DNA of 64,000 nucleotides from Flavobacteriales bacterium CG_4_9_14_3_um_filter_40_17 (GTDB taxonomy: Bacteria; Bacteroidota; Bacteroidia; Flavobacteriales; Flavobacteriaceae): positions 1-64,000 of the forward strand of contig PFUR01000028.1 of assembly GCA_002790195.1 (NCBI GenBank), in the 5' to 3' direction. The notes beneath the pieces are model-generated. The model saw only the letters and a program-made list of their open reading frames with translations. It was not told where the DNA came from and did not search any database. Shown here piece after piece: positions 52,034 to 60,210 of this stretch (within the stretch, counting starts at the first letter, position 1; the number at the start of each line of letters is the position of its first letter). The position numbers were made by a program, and so were the translations under genes.

Positions 52034-52406
52034 GCATCATAAATATTTTATCCTGCTTATTTTTTGGCTGGGCGTTATTTTTACACTCAGCCTTTTCTCA
52101 TTTAAGATTGATGCCGACCCTAAACTGGCTAACCAAGACAAAATCGCTCATCTTTTTTTCTATTTTGTGCTGACGATTTTGCTCATTCAATTTTTCAAAA
52201 AGGAAATCAGCATTGATTTGGTCAATAAAAATGGAGTGACTTTGAGCATCATTCTCGCATTTACCTATGGCACGATTATTGAATTTCTACAATGGGCCTT
52301 TACAACCACCCGCTCGGCCGAGTGGAATGATGTTTTAGCCAATAGTTTAGGAATATCAATCGCCGTTATTTCCTTAAATTTGTTGGGAAAGTTGCAAAAA
52401 AGTTAA
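52026..52406 (+). CDS. VanZ-like membrane protein
   Basis: Inner-membrane protein of 126 residues with about four helices ([57 protein letters not shown] and [15 protein letters not shown]). The [12 protein letters not shown] motif and the acidic glutamate of GTIIEFLQ fit the VanZ family, whose wider function is unknown beyond teicoplanin resistance in enterococci. It starts with GTG, overlapping gcvH by 8 bases, so translation is coupled. No resistance role is implied here. Confidence 0.85.
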   Translation: MFKHHKYFILLIFWLGVIFTLSLFSFKIDADPKLANQDKIAHLFFYFVLTILLIQFFKKEISIDLVNKNGVTLSIILAFTYGTIIEFLQWAFTTTRSAEWNDVLANSLGISIAVISLNLLGKLQKS

Positions 52407-52419
52407 AAATTGATTTTTT

Positions 52420-52452
52420 TTTGCGCCTGATTGCATTTAATTTTTATATTAG
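52420..52452 (+). promoter_or_regulatory. Promoter of the first TonB gene
   Basis: TTTG (52420-52423), 21-base spacer, TATATTAG (52445-52452), one mismatch to TAnnTTTG. Inferred start near 52459; the leader of about 17 bases supports the ATG at 52476 over the longer frame from 52431. Confidence 0.5.
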
Positions 52453-52475
52453 CAAACCTATTAGAAACCAAAATT

Positions 52476-53189
52476 ATGGAACCAAAAAAGAATCCAAAAG
52501 CAGATTTGTCTCGCAACAGCGGGCTTTTTTTTCAGCTTGGCCTTGTTGCTGTCCTGCTTATCACCTACCTCATGATTGAGTGGAAATCTTACGACCGGTC
52601 AAATATTGACATCGGGTCGCTTAACTTGAATCAAGAATTGGAAGAAGAAATTCCAATCGTTGACCTCAATACTCCACCGCCGCCACCGCCGCCGCCACCG
52701 GCTGCTCCGGAGGTATTGGAAGTTGTCGAAGACAAAGCTGAAGTGATAGAAACTAAGGTGGAATCGACCGAGGCAACCCAAAAAACAGAGATTGTGAAAG
52801 TTGAACAAGTTGCAGTTGAAGAAGAAGATGAAAATATTTCTGTTCCCTTTGCGGTCATTGAAGACGTACCTCTTTTTCCCGGTTGTGAAAACGTTGCCAA
52901 AGACAAAAGACGCGACTGTTTTCAAGACAAAATGAACGACCATATCCGCAAAAACTTCCAATATCCCGAAATAGCCCAAGAAATGGGTGTACAGGGTAAA
53001 GTATATGTACAGTTTACCATCGCAAAGGACGGAAGCATTACCGATGTGAGAATGCGTGGACCTGATAAAAATCTTGAGAAAGAAGCCGCTAGAATCATTT
53101 CTAAACTTCCCAAGATGATTCCAGGAAAACAAAGAGGCAAAGCTGTTAAAGTACCTTTTAGTATTCCAATTAACTTCGTGCTTCAGTAA
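52476..53189 (+). CDS. TonB family energy transducer, copy 1
   Basis: Inner-membrane protein that couples the proton motive force to outer-membrane transporters such as SusC. 237 residues from the ATG at 52476. N-terminal MEPKKNPKADLSRNSGLFFQ precedes one membrane helix (GLFFQLGLVAVLLITYLMIE), then a short acidic stretch, a proline run (TPPPPPPPPPAAPE) and an acidic spacer rich in valine and glutamate. The TonB C-terminal domain follows from about 150 (VYVQFTIAKDGSITDVRMRG, KMIPGKQRGKAVKVPFSIPI). Its neighbour downstream is a close paralogue. No ExbB/ExbD genes are in the window. Confidence 0.93.
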   Translation: MEPKKNPKADLSRNSGLFFQLGLVAVLLITYLMIEWKSYDRSNIDIGSLNLNQELEEEIPIVDLNTPPPPPPPPPAAPEVLEVVEDKAEVIETKVESTEATQKTEIVKVEQVAVEEEDENISVPFAVIEDVPLFPGCENVAKDKRRDCFQDKMNDHIRKNFQYPEIAQEMGVQGKVYVQFTIAKDGSITDVRMRGPDKNLEKEAARIISKLPKMIPGKQRGKAVKVPFSIPINFVLQ

Positions 53190-53212
53190 ACATCTCGCAC
53201 AATTAACACAAT

Positions 53213-53244
53213 AAAATCCTGAGTTTTACTCGGGATTTTTTTTT
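53213..53244 (+). terminator. Terminator after the first TonB gene
   Basis: Stem AATCCTGAG (53214-53222) with CTCGGGATT (53228-53237), one G-U pair and a five-base loop, followed by T residues to about 53244. The second TonB gene therefore has its own promoter. Confidence 0.85.
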
Positions 53245-53286
53245 GGAAAACTAACAATTGTCATGTTTTAATTAATTTATTCATAC

Positions 53287-53294
53287 TAATTTTG
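53287..53294 (+). promoter_or_regulatory. -7 element of the second TonB gene
   Basis: TAATTTTG matches TAnnTTTG, 34 bases before the ATG at 53329. The nearest TTG upstream (53258-53260) is 26 bases away, a little too far for a standard -33. Confidence 0.5.
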
Positions 53295-53328
53295 AGTAGC
53301 AATTAGGTCTAACTTAAAAATTAGTGCC

Positions 53329-54051
53329 ATGATACCAAAAAAAAATCCCAAAGCAGACTATTCCCGATACAGCTTGATTTTCTTTCAATTAGGACTTATT
53401 ATCATGCTCACCATAACTTATTTTTCATTAGAGTGGAGATCTTATGAACGCGATGATAATTTTATGGATGCTTTGAGTATAGACAAAATTATTGAAGAAG
53501 AAATTCCAATTGTCAACCTCAATACGCCACCACCACCACCACCACCAACCGCCGCACCTGAAGTTTTAAAAATAGTGGAGAATATAGCTGAAGTTGAAGA
53601 AACTGTTGTACAATCTACAGAAACTTCCCAAAATGAAAAGGTAGAAATTGTCTCCGTTGCATCCGTGAAAGTTGAAGAACAAGAAGAAGAAATTACCGTA
53701 CCCTTTGCTGTAATTGAGCAAGCCCCCATCTATCCGGGTTGCGAAAACGCACCTAAAAAAGAACAAAGAGATTGTTTTCAACAAAAAATAGAACAACATG
53801 TACGTGACAATTTCACCTACCCACAAGTTGCCCTCGAATTGGGCATTCAGGGGCGCGTATATGTACTTTTTGAAATAGACAAAGATGGAAGTGTTATCAA
53901 TCTGAAATTTAGAGCACCCGACAAAAACCTTGAACAAGAGGCGCGCAGAATCATCTCTAAACTTCCTAAATTTATTCCCGGAAAACAAAGAGGAAAACCA
54001 GTTAAAGTAGCTTTCAGCATTCCGATCAATTTTACCATACAAAATCAATAA
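53329..54051 (+). CDS. TonB family energy transducer, copy 2
   Basis: Tandem paralogue of the preceding TonB, 240 residues, with the same layout: MIPKKNPKADYSRYSLIFFQ, one membrane helix, NTPPPPPPPTAAPEVLKIVE, an acidic spacer and the TonB C-terminal domain ending KFIPGKQRGKPVKVAFSIPI. The membrane and C-terminal parts are nearly superimposable on copy 1, whereas the spacer differs. It has its own promoter and lies behind a terminator, so the two copies may be regulated separately and serve different outer-membrane partners. Confidence 0.92.
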   Translation: MIPKKNPKADYSRYSLIFFQLGLIIMLTITYFSLEWRSYERDDNFMDALSIDKIIEEEIPIVNLNTPPPPPPPTAAPEVLKIVENIAEVEETVVQSTETSQNEKVEIVSVASVKVEEQEEEITVPFAVIEQAPIYPGCENAPKKEQRDCFQQKIEQHVRDNFTYPQVALELGIQGRVYVLFEIDKDGSVINLKFRAPDKNLEQEARRIISKLPKFIPGKQRGKPVKVAFSIPINFTIQNQ

Positions 54052-54287
54052 CTATCTCGTCCGCTTTTAATAACAATAGCGCAGTAAAAACAATTCTCTC
54101 ACGATAGCATTCATGTTTTTGGGGATTACATATAAAAATTACTTTTTTAGAGCTGATCGAAACTTTAACTGCCGATAAGTGAGATTTACATACAGTAATA
54201 AACGAAAGCACGGGCATAGTAGCAGGCAAGTAACTTTTTGCTTCTACCTTAGTTTTTCACCACAACTGGCAGTGATTTGAAAAGGGA

Positions 54288-55169
54288 TTATTTGGCCGAC
54301 AAACTGGAATAAAAAATTTGGCGGATTTTTTGGCCATTGATAAATCCGCTTCCATAACCGAGTTGGTCATATTTTTCAGTCAAGGATTCATCGGCAACAA
54401 TCTCATTTTCAGTTTTTCCGGATGCAATCGCCTGACTGATGTTTGTATAAAGGTATTCCATCATTTCCAAGAAGGACAAGTATTCTTTTTTATTGGAAAA
54501 ATTCCCGTGACCCGGGATGATTTTGGTGTCATCATCTATCAGCATCAGTGCTTTACGGGCCGCCTCAATATATCCGTTTACACTCCCGCCAGAATTCAAA
54601 TCTATAAAGGGATATCTGCCTTGAAAATACAAATCTCCGGTATGCAAAACATTGTTGTGGACGAAATAAACCATCGCATCGCCATCTGTATGCCCGTTGT
54701 GAAAATGTAGGAACATAATTTCTTCATCTTCAAAAAAGAAATTCATCTGATCCGTGAAAGTAAAATTTGGCAATGAGTTTGGTAAAAATTCCTTTTTTTC
54801 TAATTGTGCATTTTCTAATCGTTTTCTGACGTTTTCATGCGCAAATATCAGCACGCCCGTTTGACTCATGTTGGCGTTTCCACCTGTATGGTCGCCGTGC
54901 CAATGGGTGTTTAGCAAGTAACTGACCGGTTTGTCGGAAACGGTTTTTATAGCGGTTAAAATTTTTTGGGTCAATGGGGCAAATTGGTCGTCAATCATCA
55001 AAACTTTTTCTTTACCTACCAGCAAACCTATGTTACCGCCTTGCCCGACAAGCATATTTACCTGATTGGACACAGGAACCACACGGATGTTTACTTCCTG
55101 ATTTTGGGATAATCCTACAAAAAAACTGCACAATGCAATTGTAATTGATAAATGTTTGAATATTTTCAT
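54288..55169 (-). CDS. MBL-fold metallo-hydrolase, exported
   Basis: Periplasmic metallo-beta-lactamase-fold hydrolase, 293 residues, with signal peptide MKIFKHLSITIALCSFFVGL. Zinc ligands are all present: the HxHxDH motif in NTHWHGDHTGGN, the histidine in FHNGHTDGDAMVY, the aspartate in LHTGDLYF and the histidine in IPGHG. Such secreted members are often glyoxalase-like or quinoprotein-relay (SoxH) related; the fold does not prove lactamase activity. It is a single gene divergent from ctaB with its own promoter. No linked enzyme suggests a substrate. Confidence 0.88.
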   Translation of the reverse strand: MKIFKHLSITIALCSFFVGLSQNQEVNIRVVPVSNQVNMLVGQGGNIGLLVGKEKVLMIDDQFAPLTQKILTAIKTVSDKPVSYLLNTHWHGDHTGGNANMSQTGVLIFAHENVRKRLENAQLEKKEFLPNSLPNFTFTDQMNFFFEDEEIMFLHFHNGHTDGDAMVYFVHNNVLHTGDLYFQGRYPFIDLNSGGSVNGYIEAARKALMLIDDDTKIIPGHGNFSNKKEYLSFLEMMEYLYTNISQAIASGKTENEIVADESLTEKYDQLGYGSGFINGQKIRQIFYSSLSAK

Positions 55170-55197
55170 GCCGGATGGCTTTTAAAGTTAAGTCGGT

Positions 55198-55205
55198 CAA
55201 ATATA
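55198..55205 (-). promoter_or_regulatory. -7 element of the MBL hydrolase gene
   Basis: On the minus strand TATATTTG (55205-55198) matches TAnnTTTG; inferred leader about 22 bases. No -33 TTG at the expected spacing. It lies back to back with the ctaB promoter. Confidence 0.5.
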
Positions 55206-55236
55206 AGCAGGTTTTTATTAAATATGAATGTTATAC

Positions 55237-55267
55237 TTTGGTTAAAAGTATCGAAAGCATATCTTTG
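55237..55267 (+). promoter_or_regulatory. Promoter of the haem O synthase/oxidase cluster
   Basis: TTTG (55237-55240), 19-base spacer, TATCTTTG (55260-55267): the best consensus match in the window. The inferred start near 55274 gives a 13-base leader and supports the ATG at 55287 as the real start of the haem O synthase gene. Confidence 0.85.
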
Positions 55268-55286
55268 CAAAACTTTTCAACTATCT

Positions 55287-56195
55287 ATGAAGATACTCTT
55301 ACGCAAACGCTCTTTGGCCGACTTTGTCCGCGTGTCTATCCATGATTTCAAGGAAATCACCAAATTCAGACTGGCTGTCAGTGTAGTGTTTTCTTCCTTA
55401 GCGGGTTTTTTGTTGGGTACTGAATCTTTCCATATTTTAACTGTAATATCCTTGTCCATAGGTGGTTATTTGATGGTTGGTGCTTCCAATATATTCAATC
55501 AAATCATAGAGCGCGATTTGGATGCACTGATGGATCGAACTAAATACCGGCCTATCCCGTCTGGGAGGATTTCGGTAAATGCGGCTTTTGTTTTGGCATT
55601 GATCTGTACCCTTCTTGGATTGGTTTTACTTTATTCAATCAACCCAAAAACGGCCATGTTTGGCGCGGTTTGCATTTTTTTATACACCAGTGTTTATACA
55701 CCACTGAAAACGATTACGCCCTTAGCTGTTTTTGCGGGTGCTTTGCCCGGTGCCATTCCATTTATGCTGGGTTGGGTCGCCGCTACTGGGCATTTTGGAA
55801 TAGAGCCCGGCACGCTTTTCATGATACAGTTTTTTTGGCAATTCCCTCACTTTTGGGCAATCGGTTGGTTTTTGTACAACGATTACGAAAAAGCAGGTTT
55901 TTTTATGTTGCCAACCGGTAAAAAAGACAAAGGTACTGCCGCTCAGATTTTGATGTACGTTATCTGGACTATGATTGTTTCGCTCATTCCGGCAATCGGC
56001 ATTACCGGAAAATTACATTTATCCCTAACTGGCGCTATTTTTATTTTCCTAATTGGTTTGGTTTTTTTGTACTTTTCCATTCGTCTTTTTCACAAAAGAG
56101 ATGATCTTTCAGCAAAATGGCTTATCCTTGCCAGTGTTGCTTATATTAGTTTGTTACAACTTATTTATGTATTAGATAAATGGCTGATTCAGTAA
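55287..56195 (+). CDS. ctaB: Protoheme IX farnesyltransferase (haem O synthase)
   Basis: Inner-membrane enzyme that adds farnesyl to haem b, giving haem O for haem-copper oxidases. 302 residues from the ATG at 55287; the frame extends to 55152 but the promoter lies inside that extension. The prenyl-diphosphate-binding motif is intact (NIFNQIIERDLDALMDRTKY, followed by RPIPSGR), and about eight hydrophobic helices follow, with KAGFFMLP and the C-terminal VAYISLLQLIYVLDKW. It overlaps the first subunit III gene by 16 bases, so it is coupled to oxidase expression. Confidence 0.96.
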   Translation: MKILLRKRSLADFVRVSIHDFKEITKFRLAVSVVFSSLAGFLLGTESFHILTVISLSIGGYLMVGASNIFNQIIERDLDALMDRTKYRPIPSGRISVNAAFVLALICTLLGLVLLYSINPKTAMFGAVCIFLYTSVYTPLKTITPLAVFAGALPGAIPFMLGWVAATGHFGIEPGTLFMIQFFWQFPHFWAIGWFLYNDYEKAGFFMLPTGKKDKGTAAQILMYVIWTMIVSLIPAIGITGKLHLSLTGAIFIFLIGLVFLYFSIRLFHKRDDLSAKWLILASVAYISLLQLIYVLDKWLIQ

Positions 56196-56764
56196 TTATC
56201 GAAGAAAAGCGAAAGCAAGAAAAGGCATCTAAAATGATGCTATGGTTTGGCATTGTCAGTATGTCCATGATGTTTGCAGGACTTACCAGTGGCTATGTAG
56301 TGAGTAAATCAAGGCCGGATTGGCTTGTAGATTTCAGGCTTCCCAATGCCTTTGTAGGAAGTACACTCACGATTTTATTGAGTAGCTTTACATTTCATTT
56401 CGCGTGGAAAAAGCTTATATCCGGCAATCTTCAGGCAGCGAAATTATTAACCGCTACGACCATCACGTTAGGCATCCTGTTTGTTGTGTTGCAGTTTGTG
56501 GGTTTTTCTCAAATCAAAGAAGCGGGTTATTTTTTTACTGGGGGCGAAAGTTCCATTACAACATCGTTTATCTATATAATAGCCGCGACACATTTGGCAC
56601 ACATCGCTTTTGGCTTGGTCGCCTTGGTGTATGTTTTTTACAAGTTAATCAATAACAAATATACGGTAGGCAATACCACCGGTTTCGAATTGGCAAAAAC
56701 CTTTTGGCATTTTATTGATATTTTATGGATTTATCTATTCCTTTTTTTATATTTTTTCGGATAA
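56180..56764 (+). CDS. Cytochrome oxidase subunit III-like protein, copy 1
   Basis: Inner-membrane haem-copper oxidase subunit III family protein of 194 residues with about five helices, including MLWFGIVSMSMMFAGLTSGY, FVGSTLTILLSSFTFHFAWK, TTITLGILFVVLQFVGFSQ and the C-terminal FWHFIDILWIYLFLFLYFFG. The short form is typical of one of the two subunit III proteins in Flavobacteriia. It overlaps ctaB by 16 bases and precedes the longer subunit III by 44 bases. Subunits I and II are not in the window. Confidence 0.92.
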   Translation: MADSVIIEEKRKQEKASKMMLWFGIVSMSMMFAGLTSGYVVSKSRPDWLVDFRLPNAFVGSTLTILLSSFTFHFAWKKLISGNLQAAKLLTATTITLGILFVVLQFVGFSQIKEAGYFFTGGESSITTSFIYIIAATHLAHIAFGLVALVYVFYKLINNKYTVGNTTGFELAKTFWHFIDILWIYLFLFLYFFG

Positions 56765-56808
56765 AAAAAAACCTTATTTTTGAAAAATTTTAATTTGTAA
56801 ATCATTTT

Positions 56809-57876
56809 ATGGAAGCAACGGCACAGGCAACAACTCTTGAAGGCTCTGTTTGGGGCGGAGGAAACAAACCTATGGGCGCAAGCTACGGCAAAATCATGAT
56901 GTGGTATTTCATCTTATCAGATGCGCTCACATTCTCCGGTTTTTTGGCAGCCTATGGATTTTCTCGTTATAAATCTATTGAGTCGTGGCCCATCGCTGAT
57001 GAGGTATTCACTCACTTCCCGTTCTTACATGGTGTTGCAGCCCCGATGTATTATGTAGCTTTGATGACCTTTATTTTGATTTTCTCTTCCGTTACGATGG
57101 TTTTGGCTGTTGATGCCGGACATCAAATGAAAAAAAACAAAGTGGCTATTTATATGTTCCTCACCATCATCGGTGGCCTTATTTTCGTTGGTTCGCAAGC
57201 TTGGGAATGGAAAAATTTCATCAAGGGTGAACATGGCGCGATTGAGACCAAAGGCGGGCAAATTCTACAATTTGTCAATGCCAAAACTGGAAAACAAATT
57301 TCGCTTACCGATTTTGCGGCCGCGTCTCACACAGAAAGAGCGCAACACACAAAAAACAATGGGCTTTGGTTTGTTTCAGAAGGTACGCTGCCCACCTTTA
57401 CTGTTGCCGATGTTCAAAAATCGTACGCCAACCGTTCTGATATTTTAATCCGTACCCAAGAAATTATTCCAAATTTAACCAAGTTAAAAGAATCTCCGAG
57501 GGAAAAAGACAGGCTGGAGGCAGAAAGACTACAAACCCAATTGGTCAATCCGGATGCTTTTGGGCATAAAGCCATCTACAAAAGAGAATTTTCAGACCAA
57601 AGAATTCAATCCGGTGTTGCTGTAGTCGAAGGTGCAAACCTCATCCATAATGAATACGGAAACAGGCTTTTTGCCGATTTCTTTTTCTTTATAACGGGTT
57701 TCCATGGATTCCACGTATTTTCCGGGGTTGTCATCAATATCATTATCTTTTTTAATGTTATTTTAGGCACATACGAACGGAGAGGCCACTACGAAATGGT
57801 CGAGAAAGTAGGTCTTTATTGGCATTTTGTTGACTTGGTATGGGTATTTGTATTCACTTTCTTCTATTTGGTTTAA
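56809..57876 (+). CDS. ctaE: Cytochrome oxidase subunit III, copy 2, with hydrophilic insertion
   Basis: Subunit III of the caa3-type oxidase, 355 residues, much longer than copy 1. N-terminal GNKPMGASYGKIMMWYFILS and helices FLAAYGF and MYYVALMTFILIFSSVTMVL are typical; after SQAWEW (about 130) a hydrophilic stretch of some 150 residues (to about 285) interrupts the fold before FFFFITGFHGFHVFSG and the final YWHFVDLVWVFVFTFFYL. The insertion probably lies outside the membrane. It sits between copy 1 and subunit IV, in the same operon. A possible internal -7 element (TATTTTTG, 56775-56782) precedes it. Confidence 0.92.
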   Translation: MEATAQATTLEGSVWGGGNKPMGASYGKIMMWYFILSDALTFSGFLAAYGFSRYKSIESWPIADEVFTHFPFLHGVAAPMYYVALMTFILIFSSVTMVLAVDAGHQMKKNKVAIYMFLTIIGGLIFVGSQAWEWKNFIKGEHGAIETKGGQILQFVNAKTGKQISLTDFAAASHTERAQHTKNNGLWFVSEGTLPTFTVADVQKSYANRSDILIRTQEIIPNLTKLKESPREKDRLEAERLQTQLVNPDAFGHKAIYKREFSDQRIQSGVAVVEGANLIHNEYGNRLFADFFFFITGFHGFHVFSGVVINIIIFFNVILGTYERRGHYEMVEKVGLYWHFVDLVWVFVFTFFYLV

Positions 57877-57903
57877 ACATTCATCTTTTAAAAATAACCT
57901 CGT

Positions 57904-58260
57904 ATGTCACACGAAACTGCACATCAATCACACGTCAAAAGAATTTGGATGGTTTTTGCAATACTAACTGTTGTTACCATTGTAGAAGTTGCTTTTGGTA
58001 TTATTAAACCCCGATTTTTGGTAGAAAACTTTTTTATCGGCATGAAAATCCTCAACTGGATTTTCATCATACTGACGCTTTACAAAGCACATTACATTGC
58101 TTGGGCATTCATGCATTTGGAAGATGAAACTCCCGGTTACAGATGGTCTATTGTGACACCTTTGCTTATTCTTGTCCCCTTTTTGTTGTTTATCTTACTA
58201 CTTGAAGGTGACTATGTTCACGATGTTTACAGATATGGCTTTATGAAAATGGATTTTTAA
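57904..58260 (+). CDS. Cytochrome oxidase subunit IV family protein
   Basis: Small membrane subunit of the haem-copper oxidase, 118 residues, with three helices (MVFAILTVVTIVEVAFGI, MKILNWIFIILTLYKAHYIA and VTPLLILVPFLLFILLLEGD). The helix-2 sequence YKAHYIAWAFMHLEDETPGY is the family signature. It follows the second subunit III by 27 bases and the operon ends 26 bases later at a hairpin terminator. Confidence 0.92.
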   Translation: MSHETAHQSHVKRIWMVFAILTVVTIVEVAFGIIKPRFLVENFFIGMKILNWIFIILTLYKAHYIAWAFMHLEDETPGYRWSIVTPLLILVPFLLFILLLEGDYVHDVYRYGFMKMDF

Positions 58261-58286
58261 ATAATCCCGATTTTTAAATACAGTTT

Positions 58287-58313
58287 AAGACGGTCATTGG
58301 CCGTCTTTTTTTT
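58287..58313 (+). terminator. Terminator of the ctaB-cox operon
   Basis: Stem AAGACGG (58287-58293) with CCGTCTT (58301-58307), seven-base loop, T residues to 58313. It separates the oxidase operon from the assembly genes. Confidence 0.85.
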
Positions 58314-58320
58314 ACCTTTG
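58313..58320 (+). promoter_or_regulatory. -7 element of the oxidase assembly gene group
   Basis: TACCTTTG matches TAnnTTTG exactly and overlaps the terminator T run. The inferred start near 58327 leaves 19 bases to the ATG at 58346. No -33 TTG at proper spacing. Confidence 0.5.
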
Positions 58321-58345
58321 CACAACCAAACAATACGCTGACAAA

Positions 58346-58990
58346 ATGAAGAAATTTTTGGTTTTATTCGCCTTGTTTATCGTGCCAATAGTTGCCTACT
58401 TGTTTTTTGCTTCCGGCATCAACCATTTTGCAAAATTGCCGGTTATCACTGAAAAAGTAAATACTATTGAGGGATGGAAAAACTTGTCGGGCAAGCCTGT
58501 AACCTTTCGTCAAAAAATTACGATACTTGGTTTTCTCGGAAGCCATCCCGAGTCAAACAAGCTGATGCTGTTTAATCTCAACGAAAAAATCTATAAACGT
58601 TTTTACGGTTTTCAAGATTTTCAAATGGTGATGATTCTACCGGAAGGAAAGGAAGCCGAAGCCGAACTTATCCGCAAGCAAATCGGAATGCTTTCTGATA
58701 CTGAAAAATGGCAATTTGTTTTTGCATCGGAAGATAAAATCAATTCACTTTTCTCAAGTTTGAAGACATCCTATCAATTAGGTTCAAATTTGGAGTCATC
58801 CTTTGTTTTCATTATTGATAAAAACGCAGCACTCAGAGGGCGAAAAGATGATTCGGAAGCGGATATAGTTTATGGCTATGACGCTGCATCAGTTGCTGAG
58901 ATACAAAACAAAATGTTGGACGACGTAAAAGTCATTCTTGCTGAATATCGCCTGGCATTAAAAAAATATAACTCCGCCACTCAAAAGTAA
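58346..58990 (+). CDS. Membrane-anchored thioredoxin-fold-like protein without cysteines
   Basis: Not a recognised named family. 214 residues with an N-terminal membrane anchor (FLVLFALFIVPIVAYLFFAS) and an exported domain. The pattern ITILGFLGSHPESNKLMLFN, then FQMVMILPEG and ESSFVFIIDKNAALRGR, follows the beta-alpha-beta order of SCO/thioredoxin folds, with GSHPES where a CxxxC or CxxC would be. The protein has no cysteine. It lies 3 bases before an intact SCO gene. It may be a non-catalytic partner in copper delivery to cytochrome oxidase; this is an inference from position and fold pattern. Confidence 0.6.
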   Translation: MKKFLVLFALFIVPIVAYLFFASGINHFAKLPVITEKVNTIEGWKNLSGKPVTFRQKITILGFLGSHPESNKLMLFNLNEKIYKRFYGFQDFQMVMILPEGKEAEAELIRKQIGMLSDTEKWQFVFASEDKINSLFSSLKTSYQLGSNLESSFVFIIDKNAALRGRKDDSEADIVYGYDAASVAEIQNKMLDDVKVILAEYRLALKKYNSATQK

Positions 58991-58993
58991 AAC

Positions 58994-59668
58994 ATGAAAA
59001 AATATTCGTACATCGGGATTTCATTTGTCATTCTTTTATTCGGAATATGGGTAGTCAACGAATTTCGCCAACGCTATGGCCACAACGATGATTTAAAAAC
59101 CATCGGCAAAGCACCCCAATTTGAATTGACCAATCAATCCAACAAGAAAATATCCAACAAAGATTTTGAAAAAAAGGTATATTTGGTTTCTTTCTTCTTT
59201 ACATCCTGCCCGAGCATTTGCCCGGTAATGACCGAAAACCTCAAAGAAATACAAAACGAATTTTACGGAAACCCCAATTTTGGAATCGCATCTATTTCTA
59301 TCGACAGCAAATTTGACACCCCGGAAGTGCTGGCAAAATACGCCGAAAAACACCAAATCAAAAGTAGCAACTGGCATTTCTTGACCGGCGAAAAACAAGC
59401 TATAGACCAATTAGCAAACAAAGGATTTAATATTTTTGCAGACACCAACCCTCAACTCGACGGCTCATTTGAACATTCCGGGATGATGGCACTCATCGAC
59501 AAAGAAGGAAACATCCGATCGCGCACCGATGAATTTGGCAATCCCATCATCTACTATGATGGCCTTTCTTATTCCGACGAAAAATCTTTGGATTTTAAAC
59601 TCGGCGGAGACTATAAACCCGGTATCAAAATGCTCAAAGAAGACATCAAAAAACTATTAAACGAATAA
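58994..59668 (+). CDS. SCO family copper chaperone
   Basis: Membrane-anchored periplasmic protein that delivers copper to, or reduces, the CuA centre of cytochrome oxidase subunit II; 224 residues. An N-terminal helix (YIGISFVILLFGIWVV) precedes the SCO domain. The CxxxC copper motif is in FFTSCPSICPVMTENL, and the conserved histidine in SFEHSGMMALIDKEG. DSKFDTPEVLAKYAEKH and WHFLTGEKQAIDQLA are further SCO features. It follows the cysteine-free relative by 3 bases and precedes the DUF420 gene by 3 bases. Confidence 0.94.
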   Translation: MKKYSYIGISFVILLFGIWVVNEFRQRYGHNDDLKTIGKAPQFELTNQSNKKISNKDFEKKVYLVSFFFTSCPSICPVMTENLKEIQNEFYGNPNFGIASISIDSKFDTPEVLAKYAEKHQIKSSNWHFLTGEKQAIDQLANKGFNIFADTNPQLDGSFEHSGMMALIDKEGNIRSRTDEFGNPIIYYDGLSYSDEKSLDFKLGGDYKPGIKMLKEDIKKLLNE

Positions 59669-59671
59669 ATT

Positions 59672-60199
59672 ATGCAGGCGACCGAACCCAACAAATACAG
59701 CAAATTGATTATCGTGCTCTCGGTGGCCATTCCGGTTGCGGTTGCCGTCCTTTTCAAAGTGCGTATCCCCAATGTGGCTTCGCTCTCGTTTCTCCCGCCT
59801 ATCTATGCAACCCTCAACGGTTTTACAGCGCTAATTCTCATCGCCGCCTTTATTGCCATCAAAAATAAAAACATCCAATTACATGAACGATTGATGAGAT
59901 TTGCTATGTTGCTTTCCGCACTTTTCTTGGTGATGTACGTGGCTTATCATATGACATCTGACCCGACACCATTCGGTGGTGAAGGTGCTGTTAAAACCAT
60001 TTACTATTTCATTTTAATTACTCACATTATCCTTTCCATAGCCATCATACCGATGGTTCTCATCAGTTTTGTCCGTGCGCTCAACAAGCATTTTCCCTCG
60101 CACCGAAAGATTGCAAAAATTACACTGCCCATTTGGCTCTATGTTGCCGTCACCGGCGTGGTGGTTTACCTGATGATTGCTCCTTACTACATACATTAA
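59672..60199 (+). CDS. DUF420 family membrane protein
   Basis: Inner-membrane protein of 175 residues with five helices (SKLIIVLSVAIPVAVAVLF, TLNGFTALILIAAFIAIKN, LLSALFLVMYVAYHM, YYFILITHIILSIAIIPMVL and ITLPIWLYVAVTGVVVYLM). The HERLMRFAMLLSALFLVMYV block and the IHLN-like helical pattern mark DUF420, found beside cytochrome oxidase and SCO genes across bacteria. It is thought to take part in oxidase assembly, but its role is not established. It is 3 bases after SCO and 11 bases before a small CxxC protein. Confidence 0.92.
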   Translation: MQATEPNKYSKLIIVLSVAIPVAVAVLFKVRIPNVASLSFLPPIYATLNGFTALILIAAFIAIKNKNIQLHERLMRFAMLLSALFLVMYVAYHMTSDPTPFGGEGAVKTIYYFILITHIILSIAIIPMVLISFVRALNKHFPSHRKIAKITLPIWLYVAVTGVVVYLMIAPYYIH

Positions 60200-60210
60200 A
60201 ATCAACCGTA

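Noticed and set aside
52674-52700. Repeat-like run of CCG/CCA triplets
   Set aside because: It encodes the proline stretch of TonB and is not a regulatory or microsatellite signal of its own.
52599-53132. Long minus-strand open frame opposite the first TonB gene
   Set aside because: It reads antisense through the proline run, has a low-complexity arginine-tryptophan composition and no homology-like features; the TonB frame is clear.
54052-54287. Gap between the second TonB gene and the MBL hydrolase gene
   Set aside because: No gene, terminator or structured RNA could be supported; only a weak GTAG/CTAC pairing was seen.
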